Assembly (NCBI RefSeq): GCF_900607225.1
Contig: NZ_LR027842.1
Coordinates: forward strand, 1,803,516 to 1,867,515
DNA length: 64,000 nt
Source of the DNA: [Pseudopropionibacterium] massiliense
GTDB lineage: Bacteria; Actinomycetota; Actinomycetes; Propionibacteriales; Propionibacteriaceae
Reading direction: 5' to 3'
Shown: positions 14,383-24,001 of the stretch, piece by piece
Numbering within the stretch: the stretch's first letter is position 1
Layout of the letters: each line of letters starts with the position of its first letter
The notes under the pieces: generated by a model
The model's database searches: none
Seen by the model: the letters and a program-made list of their open reading frames with translations, nothing else
What the model was told of the DNA's origin: nothing
Translations under genes and position numbers: made by a program

Positions 14383-16517
14383 TCTACTGCGCTTGCGCCT
14401 GATTCTTCAATGAAAGAAGCAGCAAACTCTCTGCGATACACCCAATCATTACCAGACAAAGGGTAATGGGACGTGTAGTCAATACTGCGAGCCGGTATAT
14501 CCGTGAGCTGAGTAAACAAATTGCCATCGAACGACACCGCCCCAAACCCGCTGGGCTCATAATAGGAAAGACCCACCAGGCGAGCTGCGACATCTTGGGG
14601 CGTGAACTCACTGCTCCTCAAGCCTCTACGGACACACTCAATTAGTTTGTCCCGCTCCGGCGAGGCGAGAACTTGATCCAGCAGAAATGCCATACGGATA
14701 TCTGGGCAGGCTCCGTCACGTTCTCGCAAATTGGCAAGAATCTCTGGCACCAACCGTCGGTATTCACGACTAAGCGTATCTTTAAGCGCGGAGATCGTTT
14801 TGGCTTCCAAGCCTTCAACGCGCTTCGCAGCAAGCGATATTACCTCCAATCTTCGATCAGGGAGCTTGCAGGCTCCTAGCTCGTGATCCAAGTTCACATC
14901 AGGATCTTCCTCCAGCAATAAATGAAGAAGTGTGCTGGCCCATCTTAGAAGTGCAAGATATGGCGTTCGCACCACCCAAGGGGGATAGGGGTTTGAGCCC
15001 AGACACCCCATTGCCATCTCCAGCAGATTACGTTTCAATGGCCCCCTAGGACCGTCGTGATATGACCGCTCGATTACATTCGGGTAGTGCGCATTGATCT
15101 TGCTCAAGATCAGATTTAGTCGCGCCTCATCAGATTCCTTAAGCAGCTTCTTGAGATCACCTGGATTGTTTTCCACGGCTTTACCAAGTGCGCACCTTAT
15201 TTCCCCATCGGGAATGTCTCCTTCCGGCATACTCTGGGCAAGATAGCGATCAAAATAGTTGGGGTTTGCAAATCGCGGAGACTTGAGAGGCCGACCAGCT
15301 AGCCCTTTGGCAGCGGGAAAGATGGCCTCCAGCAAAGTCAATGCGTCCTTCCTGTCTCTCTCGCACTCCAAAGTCTGCACAAGAGGACTCCAGTCAACTT
15401 CCTTCTCACTTGAAGGATTTGCAAGTGTCTCGAACGGGGAATCATCAGTTGCCGTGAGTTTGGTTTTCCAGTACTGAAGTTGAGAAAATACGCTTGGAAA
15501 TTGAATTCGCAGGAACACGGCGAGCACTAGATCCGTATTATCAACCTCACCCGGAGCATGAATATTAAATTCTTCACGCAGCTGAGCGAAAAACCTTGCA
15601 AGGGCACGCGGAGTACCGAGTTGCGACGGCATTGTTTCCAGAATAATACCATCAATACGATGAGATTCGAAACCCTTTCCCGTTTTGTCCAGCAACAGCA
15701 CTTCATTCAATCCATCAGATATAAGTTTTACAATCTGTCCACTCAACAGAGGAGGGAGGGTCAGTGGGTACTGAATAATCTTCTCCATAAAGGCGTGCGC
15801 CCGCATTTGAGACAGGTCTTCCCGACCGGAAGACCGGACAATATCCACCAAGGTCTGCTCATCGTACGCAAGCAAAAAATCGACCCCCGGAAACCTCCCA
15901 AGAAGTCGCACGACTTTTAGAAGAACAAGCAGTTCATCGACTTGCAATCGATCAATATCATCCACAATCACGAGTATCGGGGAATTCAATTCGCGCAACC
16001 CGTTGGAGAGTTCTTCGAATAGCACTTTCCACGGTTTTTGCTTTTGCAATTTATCTTCAATAACCTTAGCGGCTGAGCCGATCATTCCACCAACCATCGG
16101 GACAAATGACCCCGCTGATCGAACAATCCACATGTACTCAGCGAGCAGCTTTCGCAATCTCTTTCTATTCCTCCTTGGGACATCCGGGATGACACTCGAC
16201 AAGGCTGCAAAGAACTCCGAAAGCATTCCATCAATCCCCGCCGTCGCCCAAGGAGTGAATGAGACGATTCTCCATTCTCGCCTCGATTCCTGAAACTGTT
16301 TCAGGAATATTGAAATCAATGCGATAATAGATGATTTCCCACACCCCCACGGACCTTCGAGTCCGTATACGATACTCGAATTAACCGAATGATTTCTGTG
16401 AATCAATTTCGCGATTCGTTCTGCAACAGGGGCGCGATTGAATCTATCTTGCTCCACTGCTTCGATCGGATCGTCATGCCAGCCTTTGGGCTGCGGACCG
16501 CTTGCTTCGCTCAACAT
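14370..16517 (-). CDS. KAP family P-loop NTPase
   Basis: 715 residues from the ATG at 16517, preceded by AGGTGG; a GTG at 16526 is an alternative. Walker A is GPWGCGKSS (about 55-63) and Walker B is ILVIVDDIDRL (about 181-191), followed by LLAYDEQTLVDIV, the usual KAP/STAND-like order. A hydrophobic stretch around residues 135-155 (FVPMVGGMIG) lies between the Walker motifs, where KAP proteins often carry membrane segments. The C-terminal half has no recognised domain. KAP NTPases are common in phage-exclusion loci. The gene is clearly AT-richer than the chromosome around it, suggesting transfer. It is the last gene of the leftward island and is separated from DUF499 by 121 bp. Confidence 0.85.
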   Translation of the reverse strand: MLSEASGPQPKGWHDDPIEAVEQDRFNRAPVAERIAKLIHRNHSVNSSIVYGLEGPWGCGKSSIIALISIFLKQFQESRREWRIVSFTPWATAGIDGMLSEFFAALSSVIPDVPRRNRKRLRKLLAEYMWIVRSAGSFVPMVGGMIGSAAKVIEDKLQKQKPWKVLFEELSNGLRELNSPILVIVDDIDRLQVDELLVLLKVVRLLGRFPGVDFLLAYDEQTLVDIVRSSGREDLSQMRAHAFMEKIIQYPLTLPPLLSGQIVKLISDGLNEVLLLDKTGKGFESHRIDGIILETMPSQLGTPRALARFFAQLREEFNIHAPGEVDNTDLVLAVFLRIQFPSVFSQLQYWKTKLTATDDSPFETLANPSSEKEVDWSPLVQTLECERDRKDALTLLEAIFPAAKGLAGRPLKSPRFANPNYFDRYLAQSMPEGDIPDGEIRCALGKAVENNPGDLKKLLKESDEARLNLILSKINAHYPNVIERSYHDGPRGPLKRNLLEMAMGCLGSNPYPPWVVRTPYLALLRWASTLLHLLLEEDPDVNLDHELGACKLPDRRLEVISLAAKRVEGLEAKTISALKDTLSREYRRLVPEILANLRERDGACPDIRMAFLLDQVLASPERDKLIECVRRGLRSSEFTPQDVAARLVGLSYYEPSGFGAVSFDGNLFTQLTDIPARSIDYTSHYPLSGNDWVYRREFAASFIEESGASAVEQEE

Positions 16518-16638
16518 GCACCCCACCTATCGAAGCCCCGCATCACGCGACGCCCCGACACTCCGGCGCCAAGAAGATATACGGTTCGAGGTTCAGCCAC
16601 CCCAGCACCATCCCTTCACGTTTCGTTTCATTCCCACG

Positions 16639-19600
16639 TCAGCTTTTCTCGAACCCAGAACTGGGATCGAATTTGAGGACTCGGGCGTTTTCGCTGATGG
16701 TTCGGATTTCGGTGTCGTTGAATCCTTCGGTTTTCACCGCTTGGATGTCGATGGTGATCTCCAGGCGGGCCCCTGCCCCTGCCAGGCGGTCGATGATCTC
16801 CCGGGTGATGTTTCCGATGTCGCGGGAGTAGAGTTCGGGGTCGATCTTCACCGATCCGAAGAAACGCGCGGCCACGGTCTTGACCACTTCATCCACCCCG
16901 GCCCTGTCGGCTTCCCCAATGCCCGGTGCAACCCGGACCACATCGACGTGTCCCCCCTCCGATTGGCTGTCGGCTGCAGCCGGGGGTGCGGTTTCCCGGG
17001 CGGCGCGGTCTGCGTCGAGTTGTTCCTGAGCACGGGCAGGATCCACCAGCAGGGTGCTGTCGGTCACCTGGATCGTCGCATTCGGGTCGGGTGGCAGCAC
17101 AAGCCCCCGGTAGCGCCCGGTTTCCGAATCCTTGCCCGCCGCGATTCCGAAGCATTCGTTCTCCACCAGGATGGCGGTTAGCGCACGCTCGATGGCAGCA
17201 TCGAGCACCTCGCGTTTCACGAGCCGATCCATGTAGATGTAGCGGGTGAAATACCCCCACAACTCACCGACGCTGATCTCACCGGTTTCACGCCACCTGG
17301 CGCCGAGTTTATCACGCAGGGTGGACCCGAGAATTGCCGCACCGAACTCGGTGACGAGCAAATCACCACACCGCATCTTGTAGGAAACCCGCTCCGCCAA
17401 TGACCTACCGCCGGAATCGGACACCTTATCCTCCTCCAGCTCGAAGGGTTGCGTCGTTTCGGGTTGCACAGGGTAGACCATCCAGATGAAGGTGCCTCGA
17501 ATGCGATCCGCGACCACCTGATCGAAATTACCCACCTGCTCGTCGGCCTGTTTCCGCTGCTGGACCGACAGGTTTAGGGATTCGCTGGTCGCCTGAACCT
17601 GTTTCCACCCGAGATAGGCGCGAGTCGCGGCCTCCAGCCCATCCAGCTGGTTCCTGTCCGCCAGCAAGAACACCACAGTGTTGCGGTGAATGCGCTGGCT
17701 GGCGCCCTTGGCCCCGACGGCGTCATGAACCCACCGGTATGCTTCGGATTCCCGGCTCTCCTGTTTGCGCCAGGAATACCGGGGATGAGCTATGACCAGA
17801 CGCACATCCTCCAGATCGGGAATGTCGGCGCTCGACTCCGGGGAGATGTGAACCCGGTCGAACACGTCGCGGGACCTTTCCTCCGCGCGCAGCCGACGGG
17901 TGATCTCGTTCCACACCTTCTCGGGATCCTCGCGGAGCCGCTCGGCGTAATCATTGGCCGTCTTGGTCACCGACGGCTGCGTGTCGAACCAGTAATGCCC
18001 CTGCTCCTCGTAGAAATAGGTGGACCGCTGGGCCAGCAGTTCGAGGGCACTGCCGAAATTACCCAGCGTGTCGCCGGGAATCGCAGTGCCGAGCCACAGG
18101 TACTGCTTGTCCAATCCCCTGTGGGTACTCCGGACGCGCGGAGCAGCACCCATGAAAATCGCGCGCGCTAGCCGCTGGGTGACGAACCGCTGCCCCAGGC
18201 TCGGGCGCTCCAGGTCGATGCGCTGAGCCATGGAACTGGGCCCGTCGATGTCGGAATCAATGATCGGTTTCCACTGATCCTCTAGGTACTGGGTCAGATC
18301 GGTGTTGACCGTCGTCGCGTCCAACGGCACATTACCGAGAAGAATGAGCGGTGAGGCGTCCTCGGACTTCCACAGTTCGTGGACTATCGACGACACGAGT
18401 TTCAGCACGCCACGGGTGCGTTGGAATCGTTCCAGCGTGGACCAGTCCTCGTAGAGCCGATCCAACAGCTCGGGATGAAGCGGATAGGAGACGCGGATTC
18501 GTTTCTCGTACTCGTCGCTGACCTTCGCTGCGTCGCGCGGGAAAAGCGCCGCGTGGCTCTGGTAGAAGCCCACGAAATTGCGCGCCACCGCGGCAATCGT
18601 CCTGAGTGCCTCGGCATCCGCGGGCTGGAACAGGCGGCGGCGGACTATCTCGAACGACTCGTTCTTGCTGGACGGCCTCCACTGATCGGCCACCCGGCGA
18701 ATCACGTTCTGGAGACGCTCCAACGCGAGCTGACCGTTCGCGCCACCGACCTCGATATCGCTGCCGGCGCCGGCCGCGCCTGTGTCCGAAGCCGGAATGG
18801 AGACCACCAGCATCGCCCCCGGCACGGACCGGACGATCTCGGTCAGCGACTGGGCGAAGGTGAACTGCGTCTCGAAGGAACCCGACGGCAACTCCTTGTC
18901 CGTGACGAGCTGCCTGGCGTAGGCCACCCATTCGTCGATCAGGATCAGCGCCGGCGCGTACTTCTGGATCAGCGTTCGCAGGGCCGATCCGGGATTGGTC
19001 CCGGATCGGTCCGCATCCGCGACCATCTCGTAGGCTTCCCGCCCGCCCAGCTGCCAGGCGAGCTCCCCCCACAGGGTGTGGATCTTCGTGCCGTCCGGTT
19101 TGGTGTGCGTGGAGCCGGCCTGCAGGTAGGTTCCAACCAGGGCCACTCGCCGCACCCCGAGCTTCTCGAGCCGCGGGTTTCCGTTCCCGGCGACGAGGTC
19201 TTGGATCTCCTGGGGCATGTCCTGCGCGGGGATGCCGCTGAACAGGTGGTAGAGGGCAAGCATCGAGTGGGTTTTGCCGCCGCCGAAGTTGGTCTGGAGG
19301 TTCACCACGGGGCTGGCGTTGCCGTCGCCGCTCATGCGACGCAGGGCCCGGCTGAGTAGGTCCCGTAGGCCCTCGGTGAGGTAGGTGCGGGTGAAGAACT
19401 CTCCCGGGTCGCCGTACTCGGGGCTGGTGGCCTGGCCGGTGTGCACCAGGTGCAGGTCGGCGGCGAACTCCGAGGCGGTGAACTCGCCGCGCGCCACGTC
19501 GTCGTGGGGATGGATCACCTCGCGCCACGGCTTCAGCCCGCCGCCCGGCTTGAGCGATGCCTTTCTCGTCCTCTTCACCTGCTGGCGGGTCTGGTCCTCG

Positions 19601-20028
19601 TAGACGGTGCGCCGCAGATCGGAGCGCATCTTGCGCACATCGGCCGCGGAATCGGCGGATCCCACCGCCTGGAGGAGCCGCACGATTGTGTCGAGGGCGC
19701 GATCGGTGTCGTCGGAACTGAACGGCGCGTTGTGGGCCCACTGGTTGCGGGTCTCCCGCAGCTCCGAGGCGAAACTCTGCTGCGCCCGGGACAGCACATC
19801 CCTGAACTCGTAACCGCGTTCGGTGATCGCGCGCAGCTGCACCTGGACATCGTGTTTCGCGAGGATCTTCGGGGCACTCCCCCGGCGTCGCGCGTCCTCG
19901 TCGGCCCACATCGTCGGCCACTGCGACGATCCGTAGACCTTGGTCATCACCTCGTCCACCACATCCTGGAGGCCCTCGGAGAGCAGGTCGAAGGCCTTGC
20001 TGATTCGGTCCCGGTTGTTCACTGCCAT
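16639..20028 (-). CDS. HEPN-DUF499 ATPase of a defence-associated operon
   Basis: 1129 residues with GGAG five bases before the ATG. Residues 1-150 resemble the Swt1-type HEPN domain and contain RNQWAH (94-99), an R-x4-H motif like that of HEPN ribonucleases. The ATPase core follows: Walker A NFGGGKTHS (247-255) and Walker B LILIDEW (361-367), with long helical regions to the C-terminus. DUF499 proteins are repeatedly found with DUF1156 methyltransferases and large helicases in predicted phage-defence loci. Here it is the last gene of helicase-DUF1156-DUF1016-DUF499, 40 bp after DUF1016. RNase activity of the HEPN part is inferred only. Confidence 0.85.
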   Translation of the reverse strand: MAVNNRDRISKAFDLLSEGLQDVVDEVMTKVYGSSQWPTMWADEDARRRGSAPKILAKHDVQVQLRAITERGYEFRDVLSRAQQSFASELRETRNQWAHNAPFSSDDTDRALDTIVRLLQAVGSADSAADVRKMRSDLRRTVYEDQTRQQVKRTRKASLKPGGGLKPWREVIHPHDDVARGEFTASEFAADLHLVHTGQATSPEYGDPGEFFTRTYLTEGLRDLLSRALRRMSGDGNASPVVNLQTNFGGGKTHSMLALYHLFSGIPAQDMPQEIQDLVAGNGNPRLEKLGVRRVALVGTYLQAGSTHTKPDGTKIHTLWGELAWQLGGREAYEMVADADRSGTNPGSALRTLIQKYAPALILIDEWVAYARQLVTDKELPSGSFETQFTFAQSLTEIVRSVPGAMLVVSIPASDTGAAGAGSDIEVGGANGQLALERLQNVIRRVADQWRPSSKNESFEIVRRRLFQPADAEALRTIAAVARNFVGFYQSHAALFPRDAAKVSDEYEKRIRVSYPLHPELLDRLYEDWSTLERFQRTRGVLKLVSSIVHELWKSEDASPLILLGNVPLDATTVNTDLTQYLEDQWKPIIDSDIDGPSSMAQRIDLERPSLGQRFVTQRLARAIFMGAAPRVRSTHRGLDKQYLWLGTAIPGDTLGNFGSALELLAQRSTYFYEEQGHYWFDTQPSVTKTANDYAERLREDPEKVWNEITRRLRAEERSRDVFDRVHISPESSADIPDLEDVRLVIAHPRYSWRKQESRESEAYRWVHDAVGAKGASQRIHRNTVVFLLADRNQLDGLEAATRAYLGWKQVQATSESLNLSVQQRKQADEQVGNFDQVVADRIRGTFIWMVYPVQPETTQPFELEEDKVSDSGGRSLAERVSYKMRCGDLLVTEFGAAILGSTLRDKLGARWRETGEISVGELWGYFTRYIYMDRLVKREVLDAAIERALTAILVENECFGIAAGKDSETGRYRGLVLPPDPNATIQVTDSTLLVDPARAQEQLDADRAARETAPPAAADSQSEGGHVDVVRVAPGIGEADRAGVDEVVKTVAARFFGSVKIDPELYSRDIGNITREIIDRLAGAGARLEITIDIQAVKTEGFNDTEIRTISENARVLKFDPSSGFEKS

Positions 20029-20068
20029 CGGTGTCTCCTACGACGTGGTGCCTGCGTGTCGGGTGTGG

Positions 20069-21172
20069 TCAGTCATCTCGGTCCTCGGTTGCCGGGGTGA
20101 TCTGGTGTCGGGCGATCCGTTCCCGGGCGTCCCGGTAGATCTCCTGGATGCGTGTCTCGAGTTTCTCCTTGGGCGGCAGTGTGGTCCAGTACTCGGCCAC
20201 GACTATGCCGTCCTTGTGCATCTCCAGCAGCTCCACCTGTTCCCGGCTCGCCTCGGTGCACAGGATGAGGCCGATGGGTGCCTCCTCGCCGGGCTGCCTT
20301 TCGTACCGGTCGAGCCATTTGAGGTAGAAGTCCATCTGGCCCTTGTAACTCGGTTTGAACTTCCCGATCTTCAGTTCGACGGCGATCAACCGCCTCAGCG
20401 GGCGGCTGAAGAACAGCAGGTCGAGGTAGAAGTCGTCGTTGTCGACGGTCATCCGTTGCTGCCGGGAGACGAATGCCCAGCCGTTGCCGACCTCCAGGAG
20501 GAACGCCTCCATCTCCCGGATGATCGCTTCCTCCAGGTCCCGCTCCGCCCAGGAGTCGTGCAAACCCAGGAACTCCAAGAAGTAGGGATCGCAGAAACTG
20601 TCCGCCGGGATCATCGACCCGCCCAGCGCCTGGGCGTTGGCGTTCTCCTTGCGTTCGTAGCCGTGACGCCCGATAAGTTCCCGCAACGCCCGGACGCTCA
20701 GCCGCGCGCTGACGGCCTGGTCGATGTAGTAGGCCCGCGCCTCCGGGGACCGGACCGGCAGGAGGGTCAGGATGTGGCTCCAGCTCAATTGTCGCGACAG
20801 TGATACGACAATCTCCTCGTCAGAGAAGACCTGGGAGAACTGGATCATGCGGTACAGGTTCGCTCTGGTGAAACCTCGGCCGAACCTCCGAGTCAATTGT
20901 GGCTCCAGTGAAGCAACAATCTCTTTGGCGTAGTCAGCGCGGGTTTCACACAGGATCTCCGTATCGATCATCCGCCCGATGTGCCAATGCATCAAGGTCA
21001 GGGCCGCATTGGCCTGTGTGGCGACGGCGGCACGGGTCTGTTCGATGAGAGAAGAGACCCGTTCCAGCAGGGAGCCCTCCCCGGACAGCGCCGCTTGGTG
21101 AATGGGGGTGAGATCCGCTCCCGCGGAGGTCGCGGGCCTCGGGACCGGTTCTGGGTGGTTGTGCGTGGTCAC
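20069..21172 (-). CDS. DUF1016 (YhcG-like) PD-(D/E)xK nuclease domain protein
   Basis: 367 residues from a GTG at 21172, with GAGGA upstream inside the end of the DUF1156 gene. The N-terminal helical domain carries LMHWHIGRMIDTEIL and the typical RANLYRMIQFSQVF and SWSHILTLLP segments. The C-terminal nuclease fold shows DDFYLDLLFF then IAVELKIGKFKPSYKGQMDFYL, giving the D...ExK pattern of YhcG-type PD-(D/E)xK proteins. The start lies 3 bp after the DUF1156 stop, so it belongs to the same transcript. In comparable DUF499/DUF1156 loci this position can be filled by other accessory genes; the nuclease is probably the DNA-cutting or DNA-tracking component. Confidence 0.88.
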   Translation of the reverse strand: MTTHNHPEPVPRPATSAGADLTPIHQAALSGEGSLLERVSSLIEQTRAAVATQANAALTLMHWHIGRMIDTEILCETRADYAKEIVASLEPQLTRRFGRGFTRANLYRMIQFSQVFSDEEIVVSLSRQLSWSHILTLLPVRSPEARAYYIDQAVSARLSVRALRELIGRHGYERKENANAQALGGSMIPADSFCDPYFLEFLGLHDSWAERDLEEAIIREMEAFLLEVGNGWAFVSRQQRMTVDNDDFYLDLLFFSRPLRRLIAVELKIGKFKPSYKGQMDFYLKWLDRYERQPGEEAPIGLILCTEASREQVELLEMHKDGIVVAEYWTTLPPKEKLETRIQEIYRDARERIARHQITPATEDRDD

Positions 21173-21175
21173 GAG

Positions 21176-24001
21176 TCAGTCCTCGTCTCCGAAGTCGAAT
21201 GCTTCCTGGGTGGAGCGGGGCACCGAGGCGAGTTTCCTGGCTTGTTCGTTCACGTCGCCCCATGCGCTGACGAGGCTGTTGAACAGGAGCGCGTCCTTGG
21301 CGTCCTTTTTCTTCTCGGCCTCGTGGAAGAGCAGGAAGCCGAGTTCCTTCACCGCGTCCAGATCCACCCGCACCTCTTGCAACCCGGGCAGCAACTGGGC
21401 GACCTTCTCCACCCCACCATCGGCCATCGCTGCGGCCAGACGAACCGTAGCCTCCCAGATGCTGAGCCGGTCATCGGTTTGTGGCGTCCAACCGGCGCTG
21501 AGGTTCTCGGGTGAGAGCAGCCGCGCCCTGCCGCCCCTGGCCTCGAAAATACCGCCGCGTTCCAAGGCGCCGATGGAGGTGTCGGTGGAGCGGGCCAGCT
21601 GATCCGCCAGGCCAGAGCTCTCGGTGCCCCAGCCGTAGCTGCGGTACCACTTCACGGCGAACCGCGTATCGGGATCGAAATCCGATTCCTGCTCCCCCAG
21701 CACCTCGTCGAGGGTGGCGTTAATGAGCAGCAGGGCGTCCCTCACCGACATGTCGGACCCGTCGGCCTCACGCACCCGCGCATACCGGGAGAACACCGAA
21801 ATACCGGGACCAATGGCCGCCTGGGCCAGATCAACAGGGGCGATGGCCCCCTGCATGAGCGTCCGCAGCGCCTCCGGCAATTCGGATTTGAGCCGAGCGA
21901 CGAGCAACCGGCGAGTGATGGAATCAGCATCCACAGGTCGCGGACGGCAGGCCAACACTATGGAGGAAGCGAGAGCATTGCTGGCCTGTGACCTAGGTCG
22001 ATTGGCAAGTTCACTCCGCACCGGCCAAGTGGCGGTGATCTCCCATCCTGTTTCAATGAGTCCGTTGAGAAGAGTGTGCCAACCGGTTGATGAAGTACCC
22101 TCAGCCTCAGCATCCTGCTGTTTGTAGGCGTAGTACACCGTCATGGGCACCGCCGAATTGACCCTTCCCTGACGGATACGACGAAAAACTGAATTGAAAC
22201 CATCAACAAAGAAACGTTTTGCACCTTCCTTACCATCATGACGGTAGGGATTGGCGACGAGCTCATCCACCTTGGGGGTCAACATCGTTCCAACAACCTG
22301 CGGATGGATTTCCTGAAGGCAGCGACGCAACCATAGATAGAAAAAATCCGAGAGATCCGAATATCCGATATTGTCATAATAGGGCGGATCAGCAGAGATA
22401 ACGAAGCCGTCATAGGCTCTTCTCAAAGCACTACCCTGGCTCACATTCCCTTCGGAATTAGCAGTTGCATGTTCCAACACTTTAGCCACCCAGACAATTT
22501 GCCCTAAAATGTTACCTGCCGAACTTGAGAAGAGATTTGTTTCCGCGTAATCCCACACCATCGGAACAGCTTGACGCGAGAAGAGATTTCGAATTGTATC
22601 ACGTCCTGAATGCCAGCTGCACATGGCGTTGCTATAGTCGATAATTCGACTCACTCCCAGCGTAAGATACGTAGCAACTGCATCGGCATAAGCCTGTGCC
22701 CTGGAGCCGCCAGCCTCAAGGCGATCTCCCTCCGGCACGCCCGCGATTAAAGCGTCCACCAAGACCTGTTCCCGCGTCTCGGCGACAAGGTCACTCAGTG
22801 TGGTCATGGCTACGAGCTGCCGATTGGTAAAGAGATCTATCCAGCGTTTGAGTCCGTAGTTCTGGACACGAAACCCGAGAGCCTGTTCCGGCAGTTCGGC
22901 GTCGGACAGCCCTTCGGGTCGAGGGACCTCGGCCGCCTTTGTGTGTTCTGCGGCGGGTGAGATGTAGAGCCTACCATGGGGGCTCTCTGCCACCACGGCA
23001 ATGAGATCGGCGCCCATGCGTCCCGCACGCGATTCGGTCCGGATGTGATCGAAACCGATCGGTGTTCCGTCGGCCACGGAAACAGCACCCTTGCGGTTGA
23101 TGGTGCCTTCATCTGCTGGCCCAACACTGTCATGCACCACTTCGTAGTGCACCCGCCCGTCCTGCACGGTGGCACGCACCCAAGCTTCCTTGCCTTTTTT
23201 CTTGCTCAACCACCACGAGTTCACCAAGGGGACCTCGATGGGGTTGGCGGGGTTGGGGCTTTTCACGGTGCGGGCCCATTTCCAAGCGATCACAGTGTGT
23301 TCGGTGCCGTCGGGGGCCTTGACCTTGGGATACAGGTGACCGATGCGCCGGAATGCCTCGTCGCGCATCCATTTGCCGTAGTAGCGGACGTCTTCCGCGA
23401 GTCCCTCGGCGCGTTGGTAGATGCTTTGTTCATTGCCTCCCGGGTGCACGGGTTCCTGCCCCGCGAATTTGGGCGGTATCTCTATGAGTGCCTTGTTAAT
23501 GAGCACTGCCAAGGGATTGAGGTCGCTGGCGTGGGCCTCCAAACCCAGGCGCTGCGCCTCCAGGGGAATGGATCCGCCGCCCGCGAAGGGATCGAGCACA
23601 GCGGGAAGTTCACCACCGTTGCTCTTGCGAATCTCCTCGCGTGCCCGGCGCAGCAGTGGTTCGTCGTTGCTGTTCTCCCACACCACCAGCTCTTCCATGA
23701 GGGCGTGCAGGCGGGCGCGTTCGGCGTCCTGTTCCTCGACGGTCGGGAACTCCTCCGGGCGCGAGGCGGGGTCGTCGACGAGTTGCGCGAACAGCACGGC
23801 GCGGGCGGTCGCGAGTGGTTTGCGCGACCAGTACAGGTGCAGGGTGGAGGGGTGTCCGTGGCGGATCGACTTCTCGCGAGCCGATGCGGCATTGATGGCC
23901 TCCAGCGGCAGGGAGGTCTCGATGAGTTTCTTCTTCGGCGTGTTCGCCACGGATTTTCCTTCGGTTTCTGCGGGTTGGCTGGAGTGGTTCGGGCCGGTCA
24001 T
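21176..24001 (-). CDS. DUF1156 DNA (adenine-type) methyltransferase
   Basis: 941 residues from an ATG at 24001 that overlaps the helicase stop as ATGA; a start at 24037 is less likely. The family signature KKLIETSLPLEAINAASARE then SIRHGHPSTLHLYWSRKPL opens the protein. SAM-binding motif I is LDPFAGGGSIPLEA (about 137-147) and catalytic motif IV is DPPYYDNIGY (about 538-547), with a long insertion between them. It is predicted to modify host DNA and mark self for the associated helicase and nuclease. Codon and base composition change inside the gene: about 21.95-22.85 kb is visibly AT-richer than both ends. Confidence 0.9.
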   Translation of the reverse strand: MTGPNHSSQPAETEGKSVANTPKKKLIETSLPLEAINAASAREKSIRHGHPSTLHLYWSRKPLATARAVLFAQLVDDPASRPEEFPTVEEQDAERARLHALMEELVVWENSNDEPLLRRAREEIRKSNGGELPAVLDPFAGGGSIPLEAQRLGLEAHASDLNPLAVLINKALIEIPPKFAGQEPVHPGGNEQSIYQRAEGLAEDVRYYGKWMRDEAFRRIGHLYPKVKAPDGTEHTVIAWKWARTVKSPNPANPIEVPLVNSWWLSKKKGKEAWVRATVQDGRVHYEVVHDSVGPADEGTINRKGAVSVADGTPIGFDHIRTESRAGRMGADLIAVVAESPHGRLYISPAAEHTKAAEVPRPEGLSDAELPEQALGFRVQNYGLKRWIDLFTNRQLVAMTTLSDLVAETREQVLVDALIAGVPEGDRLEAGGSRAQAYADAVATYLTLGVSRIIDYSNAMCSWHSGRDTIRNLFSRQAVPMVWDYAETNLFSSSAGNILGQIVWVAKVLEHATANSEGNVSQGSALRRAYDGFVISADPPYYDNIGYSDLSDFFYLWLRRCLQEIHPQVVGTMLTPKVDELVANPYRHDGKEGAKRFFVDGFNSVFRRIRQGRVNSAVPMTVYYAYKQQDAEAEGTSSTGWHTLLNGLIETGWEITATWPVRSELANRPRSQASNALASSIVLACRPRPVDADSITRRLLVARLKSELPEALRTLMQGAIAPVDLAQAAIGPGISVFSRYARVREADGSDMSVRDALLLINATLDEVLGEQESDFDPDTRFAVKWYRSYGWGTESSGLADQLARSTDTSIGALERGGIFEARGGRARLLSPENLSAGWTPQTDDRLSIWEATVRLAAAMADGGVEKVAQLLPGLQEVRVDLDAVKELGFLLFHEAEKKKDAKDALLFNSLVSAWGDVNEQARKLASVPRSTQEAFDFGDED

